Source: Nymphaea colorata
Taxonomy: Eukaryota > Streptophyta > Magnoliopsida > Nymphaeales > Nymphaeaceae
Direction: 5' to 3'
NCBI RefSeq assembly: GCF_008831285.2
Contig: NC_045142.1
Location: 6,746,608 to 6,810,607, forward strand
Length of the DNA stretch: 64,000 nt
Below, piece after piece: positions 23,141-34,260 of this stretch. The translations under genes and the position numbers were made by a program. Position 1 is the stretch's first letter, and each line of letters starts with the position of its first letter. The notes under the pieces were generated by a model. That model was not told where the DNA came from. It ran no database searches and saw only the letters and a list, made by a program, of their open reading frames with translations.

Positions 23141-25370
23141 GGGTATTAATGAGGAAAGAACTATTTACTCAGGATAACCTATAAGAAATGAAAATTTACA
23201 CATAATTTACCAGCAGATAATAAATTAGAGTAATCAATAATGGATACATATATTATAGCATTTGTCCCAAAAAGTTAAATGCACATTGTAGGCATCGGGT
23301 TGCAAATCACCTTGGGTTCTAAATCACATTGGAATCCTCAAAAATTAATGTGCATGCTGACATGCATCAAATTCTATCACACCATGTTATTTATAAAATA
23401 AGATAGAGACTATATGTTTGTTATTTTATTAATATACTGGTCAATATTTTATATGGACTAAATGGACAAATATTGTTACCAATATCACATGCATGGACAA
23501 GGTTCTTTGGCTATTCCATGCAAATTTGCATTCGGAAATCCATTTTTTATGTTTATTATCCAAAAGCAATTCAAATATAAAAGTCACACTTGGATCTGAC
23601 TTGGATTATAGATTCAGAAGTCGGATTCATGGTCATTAGATCATGTTTCCCAGCAAAAAACTGCTTAAAAAGCCAGCATTTCATGGAATGGCTTGATTTA
23701 GTGTGTAGCATGACTTTCCTTTCAAAATTTAGTTTTGCACCTACTATGAAGAAAAAGTTATTTCTTCTCAATAGCTATAAATAGAGAAGACATGCAGAGG
23801 GCCAACAAGGCAAATTCCAAGGCCAAGAGTTTGCACTAGAGTTGGGAAAGACCCTAACCGTGCTATGGTCCTTGGTGAGAAAGGGCCTCTTGGCCATTTT
23901 ATTCAAATTAGTTCAGATTTGAGCTAAGCTTTAAGGGTTTAGATCATATTTTTTGTTTTTCTCTAGCCATCTGTCTCCCTCTACCGTTTTCATTTATGTT
24001 TTCTGCCGAAGAGATCTAACCATCTGATTTTTTTTTTCCTTATTTCCTCTTTCCCTCTTTTTGTCTTCTTCTTCAACCCTCTTCCCTTGTTTCCTCTTCT
24101 TCTTCGTCCCTCTTCTTCTGCTTTATTTTGTAATTGTCCCATCTACCATGGGCGGCAATTCATCTGATGTCAGGTTCTATTTTTTCAGACTTAGGTTATT
24201 CTATTACTTACTGTATGCATCCCTTTTCACAAATAATGAGCTTCTGTTACATGAAGCCGACACACTTGCTAGGTTTCCCCTCTAGCATATCAAATGGCAA
24301 GTCTTAATGGCATAAAAAAAAAGTCATGCATATGATCTTCAGCTAGTTAAATCAAAATTAGAGTTGCATATAAGAATAAAAAAGCAATATATATCAGAGC
24401 ATGAAAAAGCAGCCTGGAGCTTCGGGCATGGGGAGTGGCGGAGACTCAGCATCTTGTTTTTTGGCCAGAATCAGGTGCCAAAATTGTTGAAGCAGATTTG
24501 AAAACAGGATACAAAATTTTCCATCAGATTCATATATTGTCTTATTGTGTTTTTCTTTTCTTTTTAGATCTGGATCGTTCTCTAGTACTGTTTTTGGGGG
24601 ATCCAGTCTAGACACTATAGTTCCCAACAAAAACTAGACTCTAAAATTTTTGGAAAGTTGCATAAATATATGTATATAGATATATGAAAACTTTTTTGTT
24701 AGTCTAACATTTCTTTTCTCGAAAAGGCCTCAATAAGAGGCTTGATATGTATGGCGATCGAGGAACATAAAATTAAGACTCAATAATTTGAGAGCAACTG
24801 AGCTGCTCATGTCACTTTTGTGCCATATTCTCATGCAAGTGCTTGTTTGGTACTTGCCTTGTTGTTTGCTTCTTTATAATAGAAATGACGTCAACCAGGA
24901 AGACACTTTTTAGTGACAAGTACGTGTTCGCACAATACATCATAAAAGTTTCTTTTGCATTGGCATAAAAAAAGTTCTCTTTAGATTTATGAAGTTATAA
25001 ACATTTACACAATACATACACCTCAGCATTTGCCAGGGAAAATATATATTTGCTATATCTGGAAACGATGTCAACCTGACTGGCGATCCAGTAAAATGTA
25101 ACTAATTTAAACCAATTCAACTTCGAATAAATCTACAGAGTGTGAGAGAATACTATAGGTTTTAAATGAAGGAAATAAGAGGGGCAATGGAAATTATTTA
25201 TTTTTATGTAAAATAATTTTACTGAAAGTACAACATGTATTGTTTTATGAACTTTTGAAGATGACATGCCGTGTCATACTTTGAATGACAAAACAATGCT
25301 TGTTGAAATAGTTGAATGAGAAGTTTGTTTATGGGATTTTTTTTTTTCTAATAACACAAGAAAAGGGGCT
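23141..25370 (+). repeat. Family A repeat, copy 2 (most complete relative of copy 1)
   Basis: It is collinear with 10352-12660: upstream part, TATA box at 23776, leader, pyrimidine-rich tract (23950-24130), tail with 'gttcccaacaaaaactagac', and the 'ggcaatggaaattattta' segment near 25183. The AT microsatellite of copy 1 is nearly absent here. The ~780-bp tail beyond the TATA-proximal block is shared only with copy 1, 49390-49650 and the inverted piece at 30245. Confidence 0.85.
23776..23784 (+). promoter_or_regulatory. Family A TATA box, copy 2
   Basis: TATAAATAG followed by 'agaagacatgcagag', conserved with copy 1. Confidence 0.55.
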
Positions 25371-25615
25371 CATGCTGCCTTAATAACTAGAAACATCGAT
25401 TCAGGCAATGCCAAAGTTCCAGTGATAAAGATGGTGTTGTATATGTTGAGACAGCTCATGTGCAAAATAAAGGGTAAACCAGAAACCTGGTGTCTTCGTC
25501 ATCTTCTTTAAAAGGCAATATAAAGTTGGCCACCGTCTTTTGGACAAGAATTTCTATTTTCTTTTTTCCTTTTGATTTCGTTGGGATTTTATCTTTCTCT
25601 GATGGTTTTTGAGGT

Positions 25616-26400
25616 CAGCAAGGGAAGTCCAAGCAATTCTGCTAAACAAAATTTCCTGCCTTTCGTGGAACAGAAAAGAAATGTACTCTTTGCAATACTG
25701 TATTGAGATCTCTCAAGCCCTCAGTAGGCTGAAGAAAGCAACCCATTGTCTGATCTTCCTACCTACCTGTCCTCCATGTTCTATTCCCTGGACATTCTTT
25801 CTTCAACTTTCTTCTCTTTTCCCAATTTTTCTAGTTTCCCCAATGATTTAGTCCAAGGCGTTAGGAAATTGACACATAAAATGATGCTCCACCTTGATGT
25901 GCAACTGAGGAAAGCAATTTTTCTCTTAAGGGTGAACTTCTCTTTGTCTTCATTTGCATCATGCTCCTTATTACATTTAATTTCTCCAAGCACCAAACCT
26001 TTTAAATATAGGCCGCACTGATGACTCTAACTTGATCAGCTACTAATCATGAGATGTTGTGGGCACTCGAACAATGACTGAACTTTCTCAATTTAATATA
26101 TATTGCTCAAAATCATCGTTCAATTTAAACAGAAGTAACATTTGGCTTTGAACTCTAACTGGAAAACAGAAAAATAAACATGTTATAATTAACTACCAGT
26201 TGGCCTTGAAAGGCTATCAGCACTCCCTAAAATTGTTTAAACCCCACACAAATCCAGGTACAATCAGTATGTTCTTTCCCCAGCTCCTGTGATCTCAATC
26301 CGTTGGCTTCTTCCTCTTCAAACTGAGTAGTTGGCATCTCTATACCATCGCACCATCACCGCTAGCTCCTCCATGACCATCAGCTCCTCAATCTTCATTA
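25616..26400 (-). repeat. Family B repeat, inverted copy
   Basis: The reverse complement follows 15515-17325: the exon-like part with 'gaggagctgatggtcatgg' lies at 26345-26400, then 'actcagtttgaagaggaag', 'cctggatttgtgtgggg', 'taataaggagcatgatgc', and finally the part ending near 25619. Unlike copy 2 it is not interrupted by the hAT element at the 'gatgccaac' site (about 26332), so it is another unoccupied site. Confidence 0.8.
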
Positions 26401-26747
26401 TCATCTCTAGTTTGTTTTCTTTAACTTTTTTTTTGGTTATTTTCCTGCTTAGGTTTAGTTGATTTTTTCTTTATGCCTAGGTTATAGGGCATCTGACCTA
26501 ACTGCCCAAGGATCCCAAAATATGATTAGGCAGTCTCATAGGAGATAACAATGGTCTCCAACCAGCAATACAAGATCAATTAATATACCCAAAGGCAATT
26601 GCCAGAAACCCCAATGTAGTCACACTCACTCTCTCTTCTTTCTTTAGATAAAAGTGCTTGCACTATGGGAGGATTCAAACCACAGCTAGAGCTGGGACAT
26701 TGAGAATTGAAGTGGTGAATTAGGAGAGAGGACCAAGCCAAGTGGTG
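26401..26747. other. Linker with the tail seen after A copies
   Basis: Part of this stretch ('cctgcttaggtttagttgat') matches 48340-48355. The region 26880-27000 just beyond matches 59360-59440. No gene is seen. The 194-codon minus-strand frame crossing here is a translation through hAT sequence. Confidence 0.4.
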
Positions 26748-26809
26748 CAGGGGCGGAGCCAAGGGGGGTCCGCAGGGGCCCTCATGAAAAATTTCTGGCT
26801 CTCTCCGTG
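26748..26809 (+). mobile_element. 62-bp hAT end-to-end remnant with imperfect 8-bp duplication
   Basis: It starts CAGGGGCGGAGCC and ends GGCTCTCTCCGTG, an inverted match at 10 of 13 positions. Flanking octamers are aagtggtg (26740-26747) and aagaggtg (26810-26817), 7 of 8 identical. Its interior differs from the neighbouring MITEs. It is either an extremely short MITE or an internally deleted hAT element. Confidence 0.6.
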
Positions 26810-27004
26810 AAGAGGTGCCACAGCCAGGCCTGGAGTAGTGGTCGGCTAAGCAACCGAATATTGGGCTTGTTGGTAGGTCTCGACGTGTGAGCCCCAAACT
26901 AGACCAGGTGTGAACCCAAACTGGTATATTTGATGAAGGGCCTAAAGAGCACAGGGTTGAATGAAATAGGGACCACTCCCAACTTGAAAACTTGAACATG
27001 CACA

Positions 27005-27198
27005 CAGGGGCGGAGCCAGGAATTTTTTTAGGGACGGGCCGAACCATCCGCGGGTCGGGCCAAGAGGAGCGACGGTAGGGCCAAGAAGAGCGACGGGTGG
27101 GCCAAACTAAAAAAATTTGATTTTTTACATATAATTTTTTTTTTTCTGAGCTCACCCGGGCCATGGCCCGGGCGGGCCCCTCCCTCCCTCCGCCCCTG
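27005..27198 (+). mobile_element. hAT MITE, plus orientation (left member of inverted pair)
   Basis: It starts CAGGGGCGGAGCCAGG and ends CCTCCGCCCCTG, with the interior shared with 13940-14135 and 27321-27513. The flanks do not match each other (catgcaca on the left, atgatgag on the right) but match the flanks of the partner at 27321 in exchanged fashion, as explained in the findings. It is non-autonomous. Confidence 0.92.
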
Positions 27199-27320
27199 AT
27201 GATGAGTACAATGTACTCCTAGCTAATGAGGAATAACTAGAGATAGATTCAGTGGAAACTGAACAGATCTCCTGTTTTCAAAAAGAAAAACGATGGAGAC
27301 TCTATTTTTCCATGTGCACG
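27199..27320. other. Segment inverted between two hAT copies
   Basis: Read in reverse complement, the part next to the right-hand MITE ('catggaaaaatag', about 27302-27315) joins the sequence left of 27005. This recreates an unbroken arrangement present at 59431-59460 ('cttgaatgtgtacatggaaa'). The segment therefore lies backwards compared with its ancestral order. Confidence 0.8.
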
Positions 27321-27513
27321 CAGGGGCGGAGGGAGGGGGGGCCCGCCCGGGCCATGGCCCGGGTGAGCTCAGAAAAAAAAAATTTATATGTAAAAAATCA
27401 AATTTTTTTAGTTTGGCCCACCCGTCGCTCTTCTTGGCCCTACCGTCGCTCCTCTTGGCCCGACCCGCGGATGGTTCGGCCCGTCCCTAAAAAAATTCCT
27501 GGCTCTACCCCTG
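27321..27513 (-). mobile_element. hAT MITE, minus orientation (right member of inverted pair)
   Basis: It is a near-identical reverse complement of 27005-27198, with minor changes (the CAGGGGTAGAGCC end, the longer G run near 27331). The flanks are tgtgcacg on the left and ctcatcat on the right. The latter is the exact reverse complement of the octamer right of the partner (27199-27206). Confidence 0.92.
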
Positions 27514-27539
27514 CTCATCATATCTTTGAACCGTGATAT

Positions 27540-29017
27540 CCGAAGGACTCTTGGCTCGCATTTGAAAGGTCTCCTAAATCATCTCCTTCTTTCTCTTGTT
27601 TTTCAAGTTTTTACTTGACTTATAGTCCAATCTAGGCATGGAAGAAGTTCTTCAAGAAGTATGCCTTCCAAAATTTTGAAGAATATGGATAATTTTGATC
27701 CATTGATTTTTGAAGTTTCTCATGTATGTTGGCATTGTAAATGAATGTTTTGATCGTTAATTTCAAATAAATCAGGTGAATGTATTCAAATGTTCAAATT
27801 CTAAAAAAAAAAATTCGAAAAAATCAGAAGATTTCACAAAATGAATATGCTCGATGTTCTCCTACAGTAAGGAGGAACCTACTTTTTGTTTGATGGAAAG
27901 TGGATTAGAAATGCGAAGGGGGCTATAGGTGCTTATTTTATGTAACTTGTTCAATTGATTTTTAGTAAAATTTTGTCATGTCTACGCAGCTAGTAACATT
28001 TATTTGGAAAGAAAAGGCATATAAAAAGGAATGCGACTTTCAAGTAAATAATTAGTATATAACAAATCAAAATTCAACCATTAAAAGTCAATAAATATAG
28101 GGTCAACTACAACCATGACCCAATCTATGCTTTTGGATTAATACTACATCAGACCGATGAAAATGGTAAATCTTTAAGATAGTAACCCAATTTCATCGGA
28201 AATGCAGCTGATTCAGCAAGGGGAAGGTCACTTAATTAGATAACACTTAACAAAATCCGATGCCAATGCAAAACTGGTACTTAAGCTGTTGTCTGACTGG
28301 AGGAAAGTTTGGATTTTTAATCTTTAATTTTAAGGTACGTATGTAGAGGTAGTCAATTAACTTGTCCCCACTCCATGAGAGAATCAGCTTGACATAAAAA
28401 TAAATAAATAAAAGATGTAAACGGATTAGATTTGATTGTACATAACTATTACCATATTCAAAATAGTGCCTAGTTCATGAACTCAAACTTGGATTAATTT
28501 AAATTTGAATATGCCATGAAAAACATTGAATTGAAATCCCCACGTGCATGTAACTAGATCTGGATCACAGTTGGATGATCCGTTGAATGCAGAAAGTGAA
28601 TTCTGCATAGAATTGGAACCCCGTTAATCTCTGATCGGATGTGGATTTCTTTTTGAAACCAACTATCTTCAAGGCCTGTTTTATAGTTAAGTCACTTTTC
28701 ATGCTAAAAAACCATTCAAAATTCTCATATAAACAAATCCAAACAATTTCACTAGTGTATTATAATAGGAATTCAAAAAGCTTAGATTGGACCATGGACT
28801 TATGATATGCATTTCTGTGAGTGCATCACTTTGTCTTGATGAATTATTCGTCCTTAAATGGTTGGCTATTTTCATTAGTTAGATTTCTTGGTTAATTTAT
28901 CCTCTAAAACTTGTTCTAAAATAAAAGCTCTCCACTACCCGTCTTGGTGCCGAGAAAAGTGTTTAGCTCAGTGCACAGAGGCAAATGTACGTCGATTCTA
29001 GCGAAAACACACACACA

Positions 29018-29060
<43 letters not shown>

Positions 29061-29480
29061 TATATTATATATATATATATATATATAGATTGAAAGTGAC
29101 ATCAACAGTTGTAGCGGGGGAAGAAAGTGAATAAAGTGACGGAAAAGAGAAGGATGATCCCCACATTCATTTGAATATAATTGTGAAGCAGAAATGACGG
29201 CAATAATTTGAGTTTGGAGTGTGATTATTCAGGTGGCAGAGCCAATGATGCATAAAAAAAATATGACGAGATTGAAAGGGGTATAGTCTGATCATTAGCG
29301 TGAGCATAGTTGATCCCTTAAGAGGAAGCAGTTTGTCCTTGAGAATCAGTAGCTTCTTAATAATCACGAATGCCAAAATGTGACTTCTCGTGTGTTTTGG
29401 TACATGTGGGAAATTTACCAAATACAAATGTTATTAAAAAAGGGAAAACAAAGGGAGCGTTAGTTTATTTTTGTTCTCTA
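27540..29480. other. Unassigned intergenic sequence with microsatellites
   Basis: No gene is recognised in about 1.9 kb. It contains (AC)n/(TA)n at 29008-29088. A minus-strand frame (29167-29427, 86 codons) has no recognised family. No match to the A-F families was noticed. Confidence 0.4.
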
Positions 29481-29486
29481 AGAAAA

Positions 29487-29488
<2 letters not shown>

Positions 29489-29542
<54 letters not shown>
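29489..29542. repeat. (AT)n microsatellite
   Basis: An uninterrupted AT run of about 54 bp, directly left of inverted repeat IR2. Confidence 0.95.
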
Positions 29543-29545
<3 letters not shown>

Positions 29546-29562
29546 AAGGCACTTGTATTAAC

Positions 29563-30175
29563 TGCTACCAACTATGGTCTAGTCATCGATTAGTTAACGT
29601 AGCAAACATGTTTATTTTTTGTTACCAACAATTCTTCTAACTTTGGATTATTGGAAAGGAAAGATAGTGAAAGCAGAATGATTGTCCTTCTAGCTGCCAA
29701 GTACGAATTTGTTATCAATTACTTGACTTAGCAAGCTGGTTTTATTTTTGGTTACAAATAATTCTAAATTTTGAATTAATGTAGAGTAAAGATATTGATA
29801 GGTTATATTTATGAAAGTGAAAGTTGTAGGCTTCCACAAATAGTAGCACGCATAGTAAGAACACAGCCTATTGTGATTGCTTGCCCTTGCTGCAAACACT
29901 GACTGAAAAGTGGAACTTGAGTGAAAGAAAACCAACTTGAGTGGAAGATGTGAGTGAGGGTCACTTTAAAAGGGTAAGACTTCTTTGTTTTAACTGTTTC
30001 TTTTTTTAGTTGATCACAAATTCGTAGTTGGTAGCTAGAAGGACAATCGTTCTGCTTTCACTATGTTTCCTTTCAAATCATTCGAAATTTAGAAGAATTA
30101 CCAAGAATTATTGGTAACAGGAAATAAACATGTTTCTAAGTTAGCTAATCGATGACAAAACCATAGTTGGTAACC
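29563..30175. repeat. Inverted repeat IR2 (arms ~168 bp, fold-back/MITE-like)
   Basis: The left arm 29563-29730 and right arm 30008-30175 are reverse complements at roughly 85-90% identity. They share 'taccaactatgg', 'catcgattag', 'aacatgtttatt' and 'attgtccttctagct'. The outer ends read ctgctaccaactatgg and (reversed) ctggttaccaactatgg. The ~277-bp spacer contains a weaker internal repeat of 'tggttacaaataattct'. No clear target duplication was found. A fold-back MITE is the likeliest class. Confidence 0.8.
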
Positions 30176-30244
30176 AGGTTCACACTTTTCCACCATCAAT
30201 GTTTATTGTTCTATTTACGCTGCATGGTTAGCTATCTCCCTAGT

Positions 30245-30292
30245 GTTATTAGATTTCTCATAAACTTCTTATTCAACTATTGCAAATAGCAT

Positions 30293-30323
<31 letters not shown>

Positions 30324-30560
30324 TCAAAGTATGACAACACAGCATGTCATTTTCAAAAGTTTATAAAAGTAAAAAGACATGCTGTAATTTCGGTGAAATC
30401 ATTTTATATCAAAATAAATAATTTCCATTGGTCCACTTATTTCCTCTATTTAAAAGCATAATTTCTCACATTCCGTTCACATGTTTGAAGTTGAATAATA
30501 TGTTTCAATTAGTTACATTTTACTGTCACCAGTTAGGTTGACATCATTTCAATTAATTAC
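30245..30560 (-). repeat. Inverted fragment of the family A tail
   Basis: The reverse complement matches 12380-12620 and 25060-25340 ('ggaaattatttatttt', 'acttttgaa', 'catactttgaa', 'ttgaatgagaagttt'). A short AT run (30294-30322) is included. It is oriented opposite to the A-type promoter block that follows at 30840. Confidence 0.75.
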
Positions 30561-30839
30561 CTGAGGTTTATGAGGTCTATGTATTTTGAAAATATTAACT
30601 TTAGAAATCTAATGAGGCCTTCCATGGTAATAATGCAAGAGAAACTTGATTTATATTTTCAGTATCTAATTATAGGTATTTAAAAAAGAACATATTAAAA
30701 AATGGAGTAAGTAAATACATCTAAAGAAACATCTTCTCTATGATTTTTCTTTTTCTTTTTGTTCTTGGGGGCGGACGGATGGCAAATGAGCAAGCAATGT
30801 CAAGAAGCGCTATTATGGAAATCATGATAGCATCAGATT

Positions 30840-31300
30840 CATGATCACATCAGTTTTGATTTTTAAATCATGTTTCCCAGCAAAAAATTGCTTAAAAAAT
30901 CAATGTTTCCTACATGGCTTGTACCTATTATGGAAAATTTAGTTTTTTACCTATTATGGAAAAAAAGTCCTTCCCTCTCGACAGCTGTAAATAGAGAGGA
31001 CATGCAGATAGCCAGGGCAAAGAGCTTGTAATAGTTGGAGTTGATAATGACCCTAACCCTGCTATGATCCTTGTGGAAAAGGGTCTTTTGGCCATGTTGG
31101 GCAAATTACTTCTGTTTTAGGCTAAGCTTCAAAGGGTTTGGATCAGATCTTTTTTGTTCCCAAGCACTAGCGATGAACCACTCCCTTCTGGTTAAAGGCT
31201 TCTGAAGATTAAGCAATTCACCTACTCCAGGCATGTCACGTATCTCCCGCTCTCTCTTTTTACTTTCTTCTTTTTCTTTTATTTTTTTGCTTTCCATAGG
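30840..31300 (+). repeat. Family A promoter block, variant subfamily
   Basis: It matches 47880-48260 and 58870-59340 rather than copy 1 beyond the leader. The shared downstream part has 'ttctggttaaaggcttc', 'gattaagcaatt' and a (CT)-rich tail. The TATA position at 30986 reads TGTAAATAG, so the core promoter has decayed. No coding frame is shared among the three variant copies. Confidence 0.75.
30986..30994 (+). promoter_or_regulatory. Family A TATA position, decayed (TGTAAATAG)
   Basis: It is aligned with the TATAAATAG of other copies by its flanks ('ctcgacagc' before, 'agaggacatgcaga' after). The second base of the TATA box is substituted, so activity is doubtful. Confidence 0.4.
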
Positions 31301-31690
31301 GTGTAAATGGGTTTAAAAGATTCACACAAATGGAGGGCATTGACTATAATGAGACATATGCACCTGTCACACAAATCTTTAGTGGCAATGATGGGCTATA
31401 AAATCGTTGGCGGAGTATATTTACCACATATTTTGAAGGAAAGGACTAACAAGATAAAACTAATTTCCCATTCTAACCAAGATCTATCTACACATGAGCA
31501 CTGATAATAGACTGTAGAATTTGCACATGAAAGTTCTCTCCCTTTGTTAATGCTTCATTAAAGCATAAAATCCTTGATTTGACCTGAAAACACAAAAAAC
31601 TTGCCACTAAAATATTTCAATGACAATTACTAGAATTTCTATTTGTAGAAATAGCATTTGGCAGCAAAACTACCAGCTAGGCATAAAGCA
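31301..31690. other. Unassigned sequence
   Basis: A frame at 31307-31504 reads HKWRALTIMRHMHLSHKSL but has no recognised family. No repeat match was noticed before the D block starts at about 31695. Confidence 0.3.
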
Positions 31691-31694
31691 AAAA

Positions 31695-32825
31695 GTCAAC
31701 ACAGGAATATGTTGGTCTTTTCAGCAAAACTACCATAGTTTCAGTCACTCTTCTTTATGTGCATGGTACTGAAATTTAATGGAGCTAATGGAGAAGCTAT
31801 TTTAAACAAAAAATAAGGTATCTATTTTAATTCGTTATTCAAATTATTTAACACTTTATTAATCTAGGGCTGTGCGTTTTAAGGCAGTCATCGAAAGAGT
31901 GGTTTTTGAATTATCGACTACTACGTTTGATCAATAAAAGTTGGAAGCGGCCTCATTCCACTCCCGCTTCCCCTGCCTTTACATCATTCCACTGCCGCTT
32001 CCTCTTCGAGATATATATGCATGACACTTTTTAGAAGAAAAGTGATGTTTTGCAATCGTTTTGAGTGTACGTCCATCCAGACATGGGCCAAAAATCTAGT
32101 TCAGCAACAGACTTTCAACTTCAGCCAGGCCAAATGACAATGAGTCAACATTCTGCATTGGTTGCCTAGGTAAAAATCACTGAAGGATTTAATGGAAATT
32201 CAAAACGTTGAAAGGGTTGAGAATGCTAAACAATGGGCTGTGATTTTGAAAGTATTCTTTACATTAGCTACCATAAGGCTTTTCTTGCCAAATAAATGTT
32301 ACTGGCCCATTTGTCACAGGCCAACTCCTTCAGACCGTGCGGCATGGCAAACTCTCGTCAGTAAGCCGCGAGCCTTCGCCTTGTCCCCAAATTTTGATAT
32401 AGATTCCACTGCCGCTTCCTCTTCGAGATATATATACATGACATTTTTTAAAAGAAAAGTGACGTTTTGCCATCGTTTTGAGTGTCTGTGCATCCAAACA
32501 TGGGCCAAAAATCTAGTTCAGCAACAGACTTTCAACGTCAGACAGGCCAAACGACAATGAGTCAACATTCTAACTGCTGCATTGGTTGTCTAGGCAAAAA
32601 TCACTGAAGGATTTAATGGAAATTCAAAACGTTGAAAGGGTTGAGAATGCTAAACAAAGGGCTGTGATTTTGAAAGCATTCTTTACATTAGCTACCATAA
32701 GGCTTTTCTTGCCAAATAAATGTTACGGGCCCATCTATTAAGAAATGAGAAGGCTCTTATATATAATTCATTTAATATATTTCATCGTGATGAATAGTTA
32801 AAAGAAAAACAGTGACAAATCACTG
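31695..32825 (+). repeat. Family D repeat, copy 1, with an internal tandem duplication
   Basis: It matches 60230-61040 at high identity from 'aatatgttggtctt' on. Copy 1 holds two tandem versions of the 'cactgccgcttcctcttcgag' to 'aaataaatgtta' segment (31988-32303 and 32406-32733, about 418-bp period), where copy 2 has one. The short piece between the two versions includes 'ccccaaattttgatatagat', also found in family C at 36790. Confidence 0.85.
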
Positions 32826-33000
32826 CACTAGACTATGAAATAAAAGGGACATGTAGGTGTTTATTTCAAGAAGGGATTTTCAGCAGGTCGGGTCTGGATC
32901 GTTTCATGCATATTGTCTGCTCCATATCATACTGCCATTTGTTGGGGGCTGATCCTTCAGACTATAATCCATCTCCAAAAAAAAAAAAAAGAATCAACAG
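32826..33000 (+). repeat. Segment inverted in the paralogous D-E block
   Basis: From 'gactatgaaataaaaggg' to 'tgatccttcag' this stretch is the reverse complement of 61444-61590. Flanking D and E sequence is collinear in both blocks. One block has therefore suffered an inversion. A poly-A run follows at 32981-32993. Confidence 0.85.
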
Positions 33001-33640
33001 CTTTTCAAAGTCAATTTATCCTTATTCCATCTACAATGATCCACACCTAATTCCCATCTTCCTCGATGATAGAATCAAAAGAAAAATCAGAAAACCTCCT
33101 TTCAAAAACAACCAACCTTTCAAGGAATGCTTAATAATGACATTCTGTAAATCTTTGTCGGCCAAGTTATTTGCTAAACCTTCCAAGGGACAACCTTCTT
33201 CTAGAGACATGATGAATACAGCCACAAGGGTTTAGAATGGCCCCACAACAACCTTTGTGGGAATCGTTAGGTGACTCTTGTGACCTCATGCCTCATTGTA
33301 GGGTCATCCATAGTCAAGTCCAGAGGCTACAAGGAAACTTTAGCATACGAAGTGAGCCACATTCTCAGGCATTTTCTTCTCACTGCCAAGGTCGGTAGGA
33401 GTCACTTTTGGATCCACAACAAAATCAAGCCCATGCTTGTGATCAAAATTCTGAAAGGCTTCTCCCCCAACTCTAGTCATGGAGCATAGAAAATTCATCA
33501 TCATGTTTTGGTAAAGGACCTCTTTCACAAGACTGGCTAGGTTTTTGCCTTGCAATTCTAACTTGTCTAGAGGACAGATCTAGAGAGGCGCTCTGGAGGC
33601 CGCCTCCATCTTCTGCAGCATCCTGGAAGACCAGATGCTT
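33001..33640 (-). other. Possible decayed gene fragment, minus strand
   Basis: Minus-strand frames at 33340-33555 (ending GSEKKMPENVAHFVC) and 33031-33225 look more protein-like than the surrounding AT-rich DNA, and base composition is more balanced. I do not recognise a family. No splice structure could be fixed. It may be a captured exon or chance. Confidence 0.25.
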
Positions 33641-34260
33641 GTTATCAAATATTTTACCTGCTACTCTCCATTGATCAACTTACAGAACAATCTCCATTTC
33701 TGCTTTTGATTTGATCCGAATTAGAAATAAACCTGTACAAGGAAATAAATGGGTTCCAACATCGACCATTGATCCCATAACTCATTGAAGGTAGCCAAAA
33801 GATCTGGCCTCGCCTTGGGGTTTCCCCTGATACTTGAAAGCAAAAAGCGTCATTTCCATTGCTTCCTTCCACTCCCAAAATGACGAGGATTTTCTTCTGT
33901 CGATCTCATGGATCACAAAATAATAAAGCTCTGGCACTTCCTTCCACTCCCAAAATGATGAAAGTTATCCCCTGCACCCTAGCACTAGTAACCTGATCCA
34001 CCCACCTTTCGAAAGATGTTGCTCAGATTTGACCTCACTGTGTCTTTTTCCAATGAATCTTGAATGTCCAGTAACAACGAGGAGCAGAAAATTCACCTTT
34101 GGTGATCGAGTGGTCGATCTATCAAACCGTCATCCTAGAAGAACTCTCTTCAATGCCGGTGTATCCAGCTAATTCCTATATGAAAATCAGCTTGATCAAC
34201 GTAGTTAATGTGTCACACCATTTAAGATGTTTAGGTTGTATGACATGAGCTGGACCTGAC
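33641..34260 (+). repeat. Family E repeat, copy 1
   Basis: It is nearly identical to 61950-62560 ('aagaccagatgcttgttatc', 'gcaccctagcactagtaacc', 'ccggtgtatcc') and more distantly matches 35880-36520. Relative to copy 3, copy 1 has an extra ~17-bp piece ('atacttgaaagcaaaaa') and lacks nothing large. The minus-strand 67-codon frame here is interrupted in the diverged copy, so coding is not supported. Confidence 0.85.

Noticed and set aside
26580-27536. Long frames with a repeated Arg-Ser-Ser-Trp-Pro motif, also seen at 13889-14179
   Set aside because: They are readings through the hAT MITEs. The shared motif comes from the shared element, not from a protein family.
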